A stretch of DNA of 64,000 nt from Rhodamnia argentea (taxonomy: Eukaryota > Streptophyta > Magnoliopsida > Myrtales > Myrtaceae). Within the stretch, counting starts at the first letter, position 1. Each line of letters starts with the position of its first letter. The DNA is taken from assembly GCF_020921035.1 (NCBI RefSeq), contig NC_063154.1, forward strand, positions 7,068,001 to 7,132,000. Direction: 5' to 3'. This document shows, piece by piece, positions 37,224-48,848 of this stretch. The position numbers were made by a program, and so were the translations under genes. Under the pieces are notes generated by a model. The model had not been told where the DNA came from, searched no databases, and saw only the letters and a program-made list of their open reading frames with translations.

Positions 37224-40200
37224 TTTTTGATTCGTTCTTCTTTTTGAGACAAATTTTTGTAAGAAATAATGTTAAAATCGAGGAAGTGTAATGTTATAGG
37301 TGTTGAGGATTATTTTGAAGGTTAATATGAGCAATAAGAATTTCCAACTTCAATTGATTTAACATTGAATGGACAAAACAAATATAAATTTCATGTATCA
37401 AAAATAGATCCATCTCAATTCGAAATCCGAAAAAAAATCTGAATCTACTATTAATATCCAAGTATGAAGAAATTCAACTAAAATCTTTCTCACAAGCGGC
37501 AGACATGGCTCATCTTGTTCCCCCATATAGACGAGACGGCTACTCAATCGGACACTTCCTTAAGTTCTTTATTTGGACCTCTAATGTCCCTTCCTAATAC
37601 TAAATATCAACCCAATGATTAAGTCCCATAATCAAAATTTACGGTTGACACATAATATCAACACTTAATTTCATTGTCACACCTAAATAATGATGAGAGT
37701 AATGACGTTATCATCCTTCAAAATTAATCGACATCAATTCGGTTTTGAATTCAAAACTCATTTTTCTTCCGACCAGGATTAAACATTTATCATCTAGTTA
37801 TTAAGGTTTTTTTTTTTAAAATTTTATAACGATCACATAGTTTATTAATAAAAAGTGGAAAATTCAACGCATAAAACTGAAAAAAAAAATGAAAATGGAA
37901 GGGAACCTTCCTCTCATACTTTTCTTCCGAGGAAGAGTGTCGAGAAAGGGATTTGATAGGTCCACCATCCCCATCTGCAATAATCAATGCCTTATCGAAC
38001 AATCTTGACCCCAGTGCGGGAACTTGCCATTCAAGTTATATATTTTGTAGATCACAACTCATATCTTGAGACTTATCGATATCTATTTCTACATCTATGC
38101 CTATATCTGTCTCTAATTAGATGTCCTTTGTATTTGCCGTGTAAATCTTACTATATCACCACCGACTTCAAAATGAAAACGTTGCTCAATATGTTAATAT
38201 TTTCATAAAGGGTTCGTAAATATTTGAATTCGAGATCTTATGCTATTAAAATTTTAAAAGTTTAAAGACTTTTTTTTTGGGTAAGAAAGTAATAGATGGG
38301 TTGCGTAGAAATCACTTCTTTCCTCCTCCTAGGCTAAGAAAAGTTGTGTGCCCTACCTACTCCACCTTCATGAAAAGAATTCCCCTTACCGTGGGCAAGG
38401 GGAAAAGAAGCACGATTCAAGTCGATCCCATTCCTACATCGTCTTGCATAAGCTCATGCGTCTAAATTCCTTCTCAATAAAAGTAGTTAATCTCTCCCCC
38501 ATTGACCTTCACTTTCAGAACTTAGTCTCGCCAAATCAAGCTTTCTGCCATAGCGGGTGCCTAATCTCTCTGCCTCTTTGTGAATCACGAAACTCGCTTT
38601 GCAAACGAGGACCTCTGACTTTAGATATTCCCCGATATTATTGAACAATGCCGGGTCACGTAATGCGAATCGAACCTTTTTCTTATATGGTATATACGAA
38701 ATAAGGGTTTCACGTTTTCGAGAGAAAGGACAGTAACGTGCATGATATTTCTTTTAGCTATGATTTTTTTTTTGTTAACCAAATACAACAGTGGACAAAA
38801 TATATTAGATTATCATATTTCAAAAAAAAAATCAACAAAACTCATACTCATCTAAATCACAAATAATAAAGGACATGACACCCGACATCATCAAGTTCAA
38901 GCTCCTCTGGCTGCATATAATTTTAATAAAGTGGAACGCAGGAAAATGGCAGGATGCATGGCTCATGTAAGGTACCGACCGGCGGCGTCGATCGAATTAC
39001 TTAACATTCGAGTGCCGGTTCGGGTGCAATTAAATCATTTAGTTTCAAATTAGCCGTTGGCAAAAAAAAAAAAAAAAGAAGATTAGAATCGAAACGCCAA
39101 GCCTATCAGCACGTAGCAAATTAGCTGGAAAGTCGTTTACTTTCAGCACAGGCAATACACAATACCAAATCCCGTCCAAGCTGTTAGGGTCATCATCGCG
39201 CATCATGATTAAATTATAATCAAACGAGCTTTAGCATGCCGGCGATATTAAAACACGGCTTAATCTCTTGGCGGCTAAGAATCCAAGCAAACTATTCATA
39301 AAGAAGGGGAAATTTTCCCTGGACCCAAGCACAAATTTGCTGGGATTGAAATGAGAATAGCGCAACAGGCATCATCCGGATGCTTCGTGTTGGATTCTCC
39401 ATTGAGGTATGCAATCGGACAGAGACAAAATCGGTTCAATTGTACTCTTCGATCGAGTAATGCCAATGTTCGGATTCGGACAAAACCCGGTAAAATAATA
39501 AAAAAAAAAATTAGAGAGAGAGAGGGAAAATTATGCTGTCTATGTGAGGGAATATTCCGGATAATGAGGCCATAAATTAAACGAGAAAAGTTCGGTGCGC
39601 CTATTAAAAAAAGAGATAAAAAAAAAAAAAAAGCAAGTGGGAGTGTTTTTAGTTATTTTCTGTGTGCGGAGTATATTCCCCGACCCGGTTTCTTTAAAGT
39701 TATCTCGTAGGGGGAGGAAGAAGATGCGATGCGAGGGATGACGGAGCGGGAGATATTCCGGGTCGGCTTTCCTCAGAATCTTTTACGTTGTCCCGAGGAT
39801 TTCGCACATTTGAATAATAAACGGACAATGAAGAAAGATAAAGGATTTGGTACAACGTGGGACCTCCCCCAACCACACCCCACCCGTGTCGCCTAGTCCC
39901 CCCATCCATCTCTCTTTTATGCCGACCCCGTTCGATGGAAGTGGGAAGGTGAAACCGACCCGGCAAGCGGGTAATTTCAGCGCGCCAAATTTTTCCTTTT
40001 TTATTGATCGGAAGAGATCGTTTCGGGCGCGTCCGAGCGATTTCAGGTTCCGTTAAAGATTCCGTACGATCTATCTATCAAAGCCTGGAACGGGATCGGA
40101 GCTCTTCAAAAACCGAAACTGAACTGGTTTCCAACTCATAAATAATACTAACTCCTAATTTCATCTAGATCCACGAAAATTGAATCGGCTATCAGGGCAT

Positions 40201-41032
40201 TACTGGGTCAATGTACGAATAACGATTTAAGTCTAGATATTATTGTTGTTGTTGTTGTGATTGCTGCTGTTATGATCGGATTCATTATTCATTGTTCAAA
40301 TGGGGTTAGGATGCAGACCGGGGGTTCGAAACGTGGGGGATTGATTTGTAATAAGACGGAGAGAAGATTTGGACATCGAATTTCCTTTTCGTTCCTTGTT
40401 TTTTTTTTATTCTTCAAAGAAGATAGGCATTTATTTATTTATTTATTTATTTTTTGGGGGTGGGTCTGGCAAAGAAGATAGGCATTGGATCCATGGGATG
40501 AGGACGCTGACATAAGAGTAGGGGCAGAAATTAAAAAAAATAAATAAATAAATAAATTAATGGCCCTTGGGCGAATCTAAGGGCCAAATGACCCTTGGCT
40601 GTCTCCAGTGGACCCCACGCAGAAAACGGCAGTATTATAGAAAAGGCAAAAGGGACGAAAAGAGATTTCTTGGTTTATCCGGGGGTAAAAGAGTCAATTC
40701 AGAGGGGAATCATCGGAATATTCGATGAATATACAACGCGTGATAATTGTTTTTTTTTTTTATTATTTTTATTTTAGAGGGATCTCTGTCTAGGTGATGC
40801 GACTCATGAATGTCACGACTTTTTGGTCAGTACTGAAAGTAGTCTTGTTTAATGAGCAAAATGCGTGAAGAACCATGTCTCGCTTTCCATCATTACTTGT
40901 TATCGTGACACCTAACCAAATTGACTTGGAAAATCGTTAAAGTCAATCCCAAGTTTTTGAAATTTTTAAAACTTCTTAGATAATTTTCCTTAAATAAATG
41001 ACGAGCAAAACATTCAAGAATTTGATATCGGC
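37224..41032. other. Intergenic, nothing recognised
   Basis: Mostly AT-rich, with poly-A runs near 39060 and 39620. 'attt' and 'taaa' tetranucleotide runs lie at about 40430-40452 and 40538-40560 and are mutually inverted. Short frames at 38277-38644 show no domain. Confidence 0.5.
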
Positions 41033-41405
41033 ACTAGATTTGGCGAGGCGAGGGCGCGGTGGCCCTCGTTGGCCTTAGCGAGAGGCACCCCTGTCCGCAG
41101 CAGCCGATAAGGGCTTTGCGGGGGTCCTTGTCGAGGGACCAGTCAGGGTCGCAAGCCCTTTTATCCAAAAAGGAAAGGTAGAAGAAGAAAGAAATGCGAA
41201 GAAAAAGTAAATGAAAAAAATATTTAAAATTATTGAAGTTTTTCCACGTCAGCATCGGCCGTGCCACGTGGGACGACCGATTTTCACATCCCCAATATCC
41301 GGCCAAAATTAGCAAAAGATGAAAATGTTTAAGTCTCAATTCACAAAATTAAAAAGTTTAGGATTAAATTGGCAAAAGTACGGTAGATTTAGGATTTTTT
41401 ACATA
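41033..41405. mobile_element. Partial family-C-like element with GC-rich loop
   Basis: The right half ('ccacgtcagcatcggccgtg', 'ccggccaaaattagcaaaag', 'aaaagtttaggattaaattgg') matches the right arm of the element at 30977-31585 in order and style. The GC-rich 'gcgagggcgcgg' to 'gggtcgcaagccc' section at 41040-41160 would be its loop. The left arm was not found, so it is truncated. Confidence 0.5.
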
Positions 41406-41427
41406 ATTTTTTTATCTATTCATATTG

Positions 41428-41769
41428 GTTAATATGACGAATAGTCTCAGCCAGTATACCTATGACAAATTTATCCCAAACTAATTTTTTGATCACAAAA
41501 AACTTAAACCGATACACATGTGACAAATTTATCCAAAAATCCCCAATTGGTGTACCTGTGACAAATGGAAAGTAAAAACTTCAAACCGATACACCCGTCA
41601 ATTTTTGCGTGTCATCTAATTCAGCAATTTAACAGTAAAATATAATGAAAACTAACGATGGTAAATTTGCCACGTGTATACAAGTTTGAGGTTTTTAATA
41701 GTAAAAAAAATTGGTTTGTGTTAAATTTGTCATATGTGTACCAATTTATGATCTTTTGTGGTATTAATC
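41428..41769. mobile_element. Family-A palindromic MITE, copy 4
   Basis: Starts 'gttaatatgacg' and ends 'gtggtattaatc'. Left units carry 'gacaaatttatcc'; right units carry 'taaatttg(c/t)ca'. It is shorter than copies 2, 3 and 5, apparently having lost one unit per arm. Confidence 0.65.
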
Positions 41770-44700
41770 ATATTTATACATATGTGTGTGGTTTTTTTAA
41801 AATAAAAATTATGTCCTCTACTTTGGATGGTTTATTTTTATTTATTTATTTATTTTTTGTGGGGGGTTGTGGGGCTATCAAAACGATCAATCTACATAGT
41901 TTTCGTCGATGCACGGCATCATGTCGTTTTTCTTCACTCGGTAAGCAAAGTGAGGTTACTCGGCAAAAAACAAGAATTAGGATACCATTATCCTAGACTT
42001 CTGCACAGCATTAAAATGACATCTAAAACCAGCATATTCTCCAGATTCTCAGCGAGAGATGCTCCTTGTCTTCAAAGGAAAGCAACGCTTGTGCAGTTTG
42101 TGCTCCTTCATCAGCCTATAGCAACCCTAGAAACCAGAAGAGTTTAAGAAGAAGAAGAACAATGATGTACGCTTAAGCGCTTGAAAATGTACTAATCCAC
42201 TCGTTACCAAAAGCGGCTTCTGGAATCAGATTCTGGAGTTATTTTGTTGATTGGCATATTAAGATTACGGGACTAACATCGGGGGTAAACTACTCATTCC
42301 GGGACTAAAATGGCAGAAGCCAAAAAGTACGGCGATCAAAACGACGGAAGTCCCAAAACCACGGGACGAGCACCACCTTAAAGAACCCAAGAGCGCCGTG
42401 GTAAATTCAAGTATTAGTTTCTTGGACCAGTACGCCTTGCCTTCTGATATTTGTCTCTTACATCGGCTTAATCGTCTGAAGACTGAATCTTGTTCTTGTC
42501 AAATTATCCAAAATCGTTCCTTTCTGTTTGCTTGGATGCAGTCACGCGGGAAGCACGCCTCTCATGAACAACGAACGTATGCATTATAACCATCCAAGGG
42601 AAGAGGCCCCTACCGCCGAGGAAACGATCGAGGAGTTGTAAACACAGCCCAACACCAAAGCCCGCTAATGCACAACCCACCCTTTGTCCGGGGAAGATAG
42701 ATGTTTCAACTACGAAGTCGGCGTTTATGCCTCCCCAAAACAATTTTCAATATCCCCTCCTCTGTTGGGCAATCTCTGAGACAGAAGGTTCGAACTCATT
42801 CCTTTACACTTCCTTGGCAGCCGATCCGGCATTTACGTGTATGGAAACTGGGAAAATGATAAAAACCACGAAGGCGGCGTCGAAGCAACAATTGAGAAGC
42901 ATGGGCATGATTCTAGCAAAACAAGGCAGAATTACAAGAGGAATGCGACGTTATAAATCCGTTTTCACGGGGCACGCCACGATATTGCATCCCTGTATTT
43001 CTCCGACGCATGCTTAGCTCAACCATTTTACTGAAGATTGGTTCACATACAAGGCAAATTTTTGTAGGTGCCTTCAGTATGGGAGCAAATTTCTGGCCGA
43101 CTCCAGGGTCGGTCCACATGGTATAACTTGGTTCATCTGTGTTATATAAAGCAAATAGAAGGCAGGCAAATAAGCTGCTTGCATTGGCCTGCCATATAGT
43201 TACATATCGCGATCTTTTACAATTGCTTAGCAAAACCGGCTGTGAGTCGCATCTTGATCATTCTAGGTTAGCCTGTGGAAATATCGTCAAGGAAATTGAA
43301 TAGCAATGGTGAAGTCCAATCACTAGCATGCGGAAGCTCAAAAGCTTTCGGCTAAAAAAGGAAATTCAAACGTGAATGAGGGCATCAGCATTTCCTGAGA
43401 AGACTCATGCTCTGAGACTCATCTTCTCACTAGTAAAAATTCAAGAACTAGGACATTTATAAATAGTATCAACTGAATCTTCTTCACGAAAGGATGAATT
43501 GTGTAGGCTACAGCCAATTTATTCATGCACAAGAGGACTATGCCGTGTACTTGCACAAGAGGACTATGGGTGAGTTTGATTTAGCATTTAAAATAAGCTT
43601 TTGGGAAATGCAAATGCCTTCAACCTAAAGGAGTTTAGGAAAATGCTAATTGCGTTTAGGAAAATCTCATTTGAAAATGGACTTTGAGTTGAATGGTGTT
43701 TGTTAAAAACAACATTCCAAAAAGGCTTGGAATGCAATTTTTAATTTTTAATTAAAAAAATTACCCATTGCTGGATTGGTGAAGAAGATAAACAGTAAAA
43801 AGGGAGGCAAAATCAAAAATATAGGAAATTGATGAGGTTAGTTTTGGAAGGAAAACAATCTCTTAGCATTTAACCAAATGCTGAACACCCAATGCTGATC
43901 CCTACCTGATCAAATGGATCTTTGCTCGATGATCATCCTCTTGTCTTGGAAGGAGGAGAGGAGACCCAGAGAGCAATGCATAGTCCTAGTCTAGAGAGGG
44001 AAGGAGAAGGAGTCTTAGTCTAGAGGGGGAAGGAGAAGGAGGAGATCTTGTCTAGGGAACGAGGAGAGGAGACTCTGCTCATCGTCTTCCCTTCTAGCCG
44101 GCATTATAGATTATTGAATAGGCTATGAGGTGTTGCATGTGCCTTCTCCGTCCCCACCTCTATATCTATGATCTTCTCTGCTTCTTCACTGCATCATCAG
44201 CCTGGGAAAGTGGGAATCCTCAGTATTGTGGGTGCAATATGTACTACTAGGCAGTAGAAACAATGGCGATGAATCGCTGCAATGACAGGATGAAATCAAA
44301 TGCAAATCAATTCCCGCACGACTTCATTCTGTACAAACAAGGAAATGCTAGCAGTTTCATGGTCAACGACAGATTCTGCTCCTGGGGTGGTTGCTGCTTG
44401 GGTTTAATTATAATTGTCCAAAGTAACGACGACCTTGGTTGGTATCTTTGCTTTTTTCCTTTCCTGTCCTAGTTGTTTTAGACAAAAAGCAATCTTGGAG
44501 TTTTTCAGGGCATAGAAGTATCCATCCACATCAGTTAGAAAAGATGATTTCTTTTCTTCCCTTTGCCTTGCAGATGGAGGAAATGTCAATGGATTTCTTT
44601 TCGTCCCAACAAATTGACCCGAGTTCATAAGCTCCATGGATTGATGTGGAAAAAAATTTAAGAAGATAATAATACAATCAAGATCATCAGAAGAAGTGTA

Positions 44701-45323
44701 GACTACTTAGTTACTTTGTCTTGCTACCTTCCCTCTACTCTTGGCTGCTAGCTATTTAAGGGTCTTGAGTTTTGACACAGCCAAAGACTACAAAGCTTAC
44801 ATTTAGTGCTGTGCAGCCCATAACTCTCGGGATCAGAAAACGCTAAAAACAGATAATGTGGATTTAAACCTTAAAAGCCCTGTAGCTTAGATTGTAAAAG
44901 TGATCTTGGACACAAAAAGTCTGGCCCCTGCCTGACCTAGGTGCCTCATCAAAGAGAACAGAAGCTAGACTATATGGATAATCGAATTTGAGTTGATAGT
45001 CGGATGCACTCTAAAATATTCTGTGTTAGATTTCACAACAGAACCTAACACAGAAGATGATGCAAAGTGCTTGGGTGTAAATGGTTAGAAAGGAGTTAAG
45101 GAGCTCGAATTTTTCGCAATTACTTAATAAAAAGAGATGCGGGAATACTAGGTAAATGTGGAATCAAAAGAAAAACAGCTTGAATAATTCAATACAAGTC
45201 ATTTTGGAGTTACAACTGTGGACCTGCACAATATCCAAGTCCTGTGTAAAATAGCTACTCGTGTAGACAAGATTCAATATCAACATCAACATCACCTTCA
45301 TCCCAAACTTAGTTGGGATCGGC
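41770..45323. other. Intergenic, or a large intron of the GDT1-like gene
   Basis: Read on the minus strand for missing GDT1-like exons (expected WTHHITT, FFGEWGDKSQ and GMLFIIFGIQ motifs); none was found. A minus-strand open frame at 42504-42743 is unrecognised. 43565-43905 has weakly inverted ends ('tgggtg...agcattta'). Confidence 0.5.
43984..44065. repeat. Short purine-rich tandem repeat, period about 29 bp
   Basis: Two good copies of 'tagtctagag(a/g)gggaagg' plus 'agaagga' (from 43987 and 44016) and a degraded third copy. Confidence 0.6.
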
Positions 45324-45642
45324 GGTCAATGAACCCAAAAATAAATAAAATAAAAGCAAGACTGATTGAGGAAAAAAAAATTATATAAAAAATAAATATA
45401 TAAATATATGTAGAGAAAAATGGACTAAAAAGGACGATCCGAAATACAGGAATTCTGCCTCTCAATAATTATATAAAAAATAAATATATAAAAGTAAATA
45501 TATAAATATCTATGGAAAAAAGGGCTAAAAAGGACAGTTTGGAACATAGGAATTATGCCCCTCCATTTTTATTTTTATATAATTATTTCTTTTTCCTCAA
45601 TCGGTCTTGCTTTTATTTTATTTATTTTTGGGTTCATTGACC
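45324..45642. mobile_element. Inverted-repeat element in or beside the GDT1-like gene
   Basis: The first 70 bases (beginning 'ggtcaatgaacccaaaaat') are the near-exact reverse complement of the last 70 (ending 'tttttgggttcattgacc'). The centre is a tandem duplication of about 95 bp (45385-45475 and 45465-45560, both with 'gg(a/g)ctaaaaaggac'). An 18-base poly-A run follows the right end, and 'catcccaaacttagttggg' (45299-45318) precedes the left end, a word common in plant repeats. Strong similarity between the arms implies recent origin. Confidence 0.75.
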
Positions 45643-45786
45643 CAAAAAAAAAAAAAAAAAGATTTAGACGAGATTCCGGTCCCCTTGAAAGGGGAGAAGT
45701 CTGAATTATCACTACATTCACTTAGAAGACAGTATGATAACCTTAAAGAGAATATAGAAAGGAGGAGGAGCAAATGAGGTGCATAC

Positions 45787-47063
45787 CAAATTGGGAGCAG
45801 CCCAACCAACGAGGACAGATAGAACAGTCATTACCTACACATCAATGAAAACTCAGCACTTATCAATCAAAGATTGCAAAAAAGAGTGAGCAAAACTACA
45901 GATGCAACGGGTAATAAAAAGCACTCACGATCAAAGCCGCCAAACAACCTGACAAAACAAGTCTTCTCGGATGGCACATTGCCAAGATCTAGGAATCCAC
46001 ATATGAAGCGCTTTAGAATGGACGGATGCATCTATACTCCAATGTACTTCGAGATTCACAAGGAAGATAGAAAGTTCGATGCATTTCTTATACACTAGTG
46101 ATATAGAGAGAAGGACACTCAAGAACAGAGAATTTCCATTTTCCATCATTGACATGGGTAAGGGGAAAAAAAGGATTCACCAGAAGATAAAGGTAACGTT
46201 GAAACTAATCTCAATATATTACACGAAGCACCCAGTTGCCAAGGGGTGGCAGCCACTGCCAGTGCCAGTCCCCTAGGTCCACCCCTACTACTCCCGGGAA
46301 TCACACGTTGGTAGGTGGAGGCAACGACACAAACCATGCCATGGAGAAATTGGCACCAGAATCTGTCCTAACACATTTGTCACATGAATTCAAATTGCCA
46401 TTTTGAGTGCCTAGCAAGTCCTCGTCCTGAGCTCTAAGTACCTCTGTCAGGGTTATGGGCATGTTGTAGGAAACAGCAGTTTGGGGAAGATTTGAGTAGA
46501 CATCTTAATTGGCCAAAGCAAACTATTGGAGATTTTTATGTTTGAGAAACATCAAGCATTGCAACCAGTGAACACAGTGCTCCGTTCAATTTTGCAGAAA
46601 CCAACATATCACCGTGTCAGACTATTTTTTCTCCTTTTTCCATTTTCCTTTTGGGGGTTGGTGTTGGGTTGCAGGAACTGAGTTTTTCCTATAATGTCTC
46701 TAACACAAACAAGCAGACACCAAGCTAGACACAAACCCCTCCTTCACATGAGCAGACGATTCTTTGCTGCCTCTCAAATCAATCTCATTCCACCCATACC
46801 GACTCCCCACTGATCACAATCCGAGAAAACAAGAGCAAAAGTCAATAGAAGAGGAGCGAATCACAGTGCACTGTGGACTCACGGCGGCAGCAAAAAACGT
46901 TTTGTCCCCGATCTCAGAGAGCACCGTCATGGCGAGGGACTTGGAGAATCCCTACCCAATGCACAAAACAGGAATCAACTACTTATTCGTGGCCAACCGA
47001 ACGCAATCAAGAATCGAAAGATACGAGTGGAACGAACTGGATCACCTGCAAAAGGGAGCTCAT
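45787..47063 (-). pseudogene. GDT1-like (UPF0016) cation transporter, 5' exons only
   Basis: Four exons on the minus strand join in phase: 47063-47046 (MSSLLQ), 46951-46883 (GFSKSLAMTVLSEIGDKTFF plus AAA), 45988-45929 (ILAMCHPRRLVLSGCLAALI) and 45834-45787 (VMTVLSVLVGWAAPNL), all GT-AG. They contain the first conserved family motif E-x-G-D-K (EIGDKT), thought to bind Mn2+/Ca2+ in these Golgi or plastid membrane exchangers. They match the Arabidopsis GDT1-like 4/5 exon layout as I recall it. The expected remaining exons, including the second EWGDKSQ motif, could not be found in the next 4 kb; an inverted-repeat element begins 145 bases past exon 4. It may be a truncated gene or have a very long intron 4. 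A CT-rich leader precedes the start. Cys replaces the usual Arg in AMRxPRR. Confidence 0.8.
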
Positions 47064-47758
47064 CTTTACGGAGCTCCAGAGCAAAGAAGCAGAGAGAGAG
47101 AGAGAGACAGGAAGGAGAGGAAGACGGAGAAGAAATGCGAGTTGGGTCGTCAGGTCTGCGCCACGCCGAAGATGAGAAGAGTCGCATCACCATCAACTGC
47201 ATGTCTCCTTCGGCGTGTGAGGAGGACCAAAGTCGCTGAGGCCACAGAAACAGAGCGGAGATTTGACTTCTGACGTGGGACAAGAGATGGGGAGAACGGA
47301 GAAATTCTTTTTTTAAAGTTGCTACAGCAATACGATGTCGTTTTTGCTCAAGTCGATAATCACTTGTTAAAGTTTAGAAACTCCTTTATGTTCTTTCAAA
47401 AAGGGGTAACCTTTTCTTTCTTGAATAATTGATCATCAATATTAACCTGTCGTAACATATAATTAGTAATAATTAAATTGATTTGGAATCATGAGTCATC
47501 ATTTCCCGCGGATTTTTTTTTTCAGTGAAAAGCCAATAAGTACTTTTTTCTGCCTTTTCCTATTTTTTTTTTTTCATCAGTATAGATCTCGTAATTACGG
47601 TAAATAACACAAAATAAAAAGAAATACGGAATAAAATAATTAACCCCTCAAAATTGATTTTTTGGAAGAAACTTGTTGTGAGGTAAGAACTAATGCATTG
47701 TGGCTTGTCGGGATAGGATTGGAATGTAGAAGAGAAGGGTGTAAGCAAAAGACGTTTA
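47064..47758. promoter_or_regulatory. Upstream region of the GDT1-like gene
   Basis: On the minus strand this is the leader and promoter of the GDT1-like gene. A CT-rich tract (GA on the plus strand, 47091-47107) sits just before the ATG. No TATA box was placed with confidence. Confidence 0.4.
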
Positions 47759-48253
47759 GGGTCTGCGTGGTAAGGTTTCTGTTCCTGAGAAAATATTTGG
47801 AACAAAAATATTTTTTTGTGTTTCTGTTCCCGACTACGATTTTCGAGAACAGAAACGCGTTTGACAAGTACAAAATAAAAAAATTTCCATCAAAAGGAAG
47901 GATTTGCAATCGGTGAGCGGGGCAATCGGTGGGGGCGGAGGCCGGCGGGGGCGATCGGCAACGGGCAGCGACCTACAACGGACGGTGGCCGCCGTTTCAA
48001 CTTCTTGCCAATGATGGTGAGCGATGGTGGCTTGCACGGGCTCATTCTCAAGTTGTTTCTAAAAAGTGTTCTAAAATCCAAAAATAATTTTTTTTTGTTT
48101 CTCATTTTTGCTCCAAAAGTGTTTTTGTTTCTCAAAAATGTTCTCGGAACACTTTTGGAATAATTTTTTACCATACCCATTTCTGTTCCCAAAGTATTAT
48201 GGAAACATTTTAAGAACAGAAACACTTTTTCTGGAGTATTACCATACGGACCC
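47759..48253. mobile_element. MITE with TTA target duplication
   Basis: The left end, gggtctgcgtggtaagg, is the inverse of the right end, 'ttaccatacggaccc', with one or two mismatches. TTA flanks both sides (47756-47758 and 48254-48256), the size and sequence typical of PIF/Harbinger insertions. The arms repeat 'ttctgttcc' and 'gaacagaaac' words; the loop is GC-rich (47915-48000). Confidence 0.75.
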
Positions 48254-48373
48254 TTATTGTCCTTTTTTTAAGCCCTTGGTTGGATAAACTTCAATTACGT
48301 AAGCGAATAAAGAATATTGGAGCATCATCACCATAATTTATTTCAAGCTTAAGTCATTGGAGAGAAAAATAAA

Positions 48374-48848
48374 GGTTAATACCATAAAAAACCTCAAATT
48401 GATACATTTGTGACAAATTTACCCCAAATTATTTTTTTAATCACGAAAAATCTCAAACCGGTACACTTGTAACAAATTTATCCCAAACTATTTTTTTAAC
48501 CATTAAAAATCCTAAATTGGTACTTTTGTGACAAATTTACCATAATCTAATTTTTTTATAAAAAAAATCTCAAATTGATACACTTGTGATAAATTTATCC
48601 TCCATTAAATTGGATTAATACCAAAAAAAATTTCAATTTGATAAACATGTGACAAACAGAGGATAAAAATTCCAAACCGGTATATCCATGCCATTAAACT
48701 TAGCAATTTGACGGTTAGATTTAACGAAAATTAACGGAGGATAAATTTGTCACAAGTGTACCAGTTTGAGATTTTCGTTGGTCAAAAAAATAATTTAGAG
48801 TAAATTTGTCATAGGTGTACCAGTTTGAGGTTTTCCGTGGTATTAACT
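48374..48848. mobile_element. Family-A palindromic MITE, copy 5
   Basis: Begins 'ggttaataccataaaa' and ends 'ccgtggtattaact'. It has four left units and two clear right units with inverted 'ataaatttgtcac' and 'gtaaatttgtcat'. This is among the best preserved copies in the window. Confidence 0.78.

Noticed and set aside
38277..38644. Overlapping plus-strand frames of 62 and 98 codons
   Set aside because: No domain, no splice continuity, and composition typical of chance frames in this intergenic stretch.
46764..47273. 169-codon plus-strand open frame
   Set aside because: It lies antisense to exons 1 and 2 of the GDT1-like gene, whose motif and splice sites are convincing. The plus-strand protein is charged low-complexity sequence.
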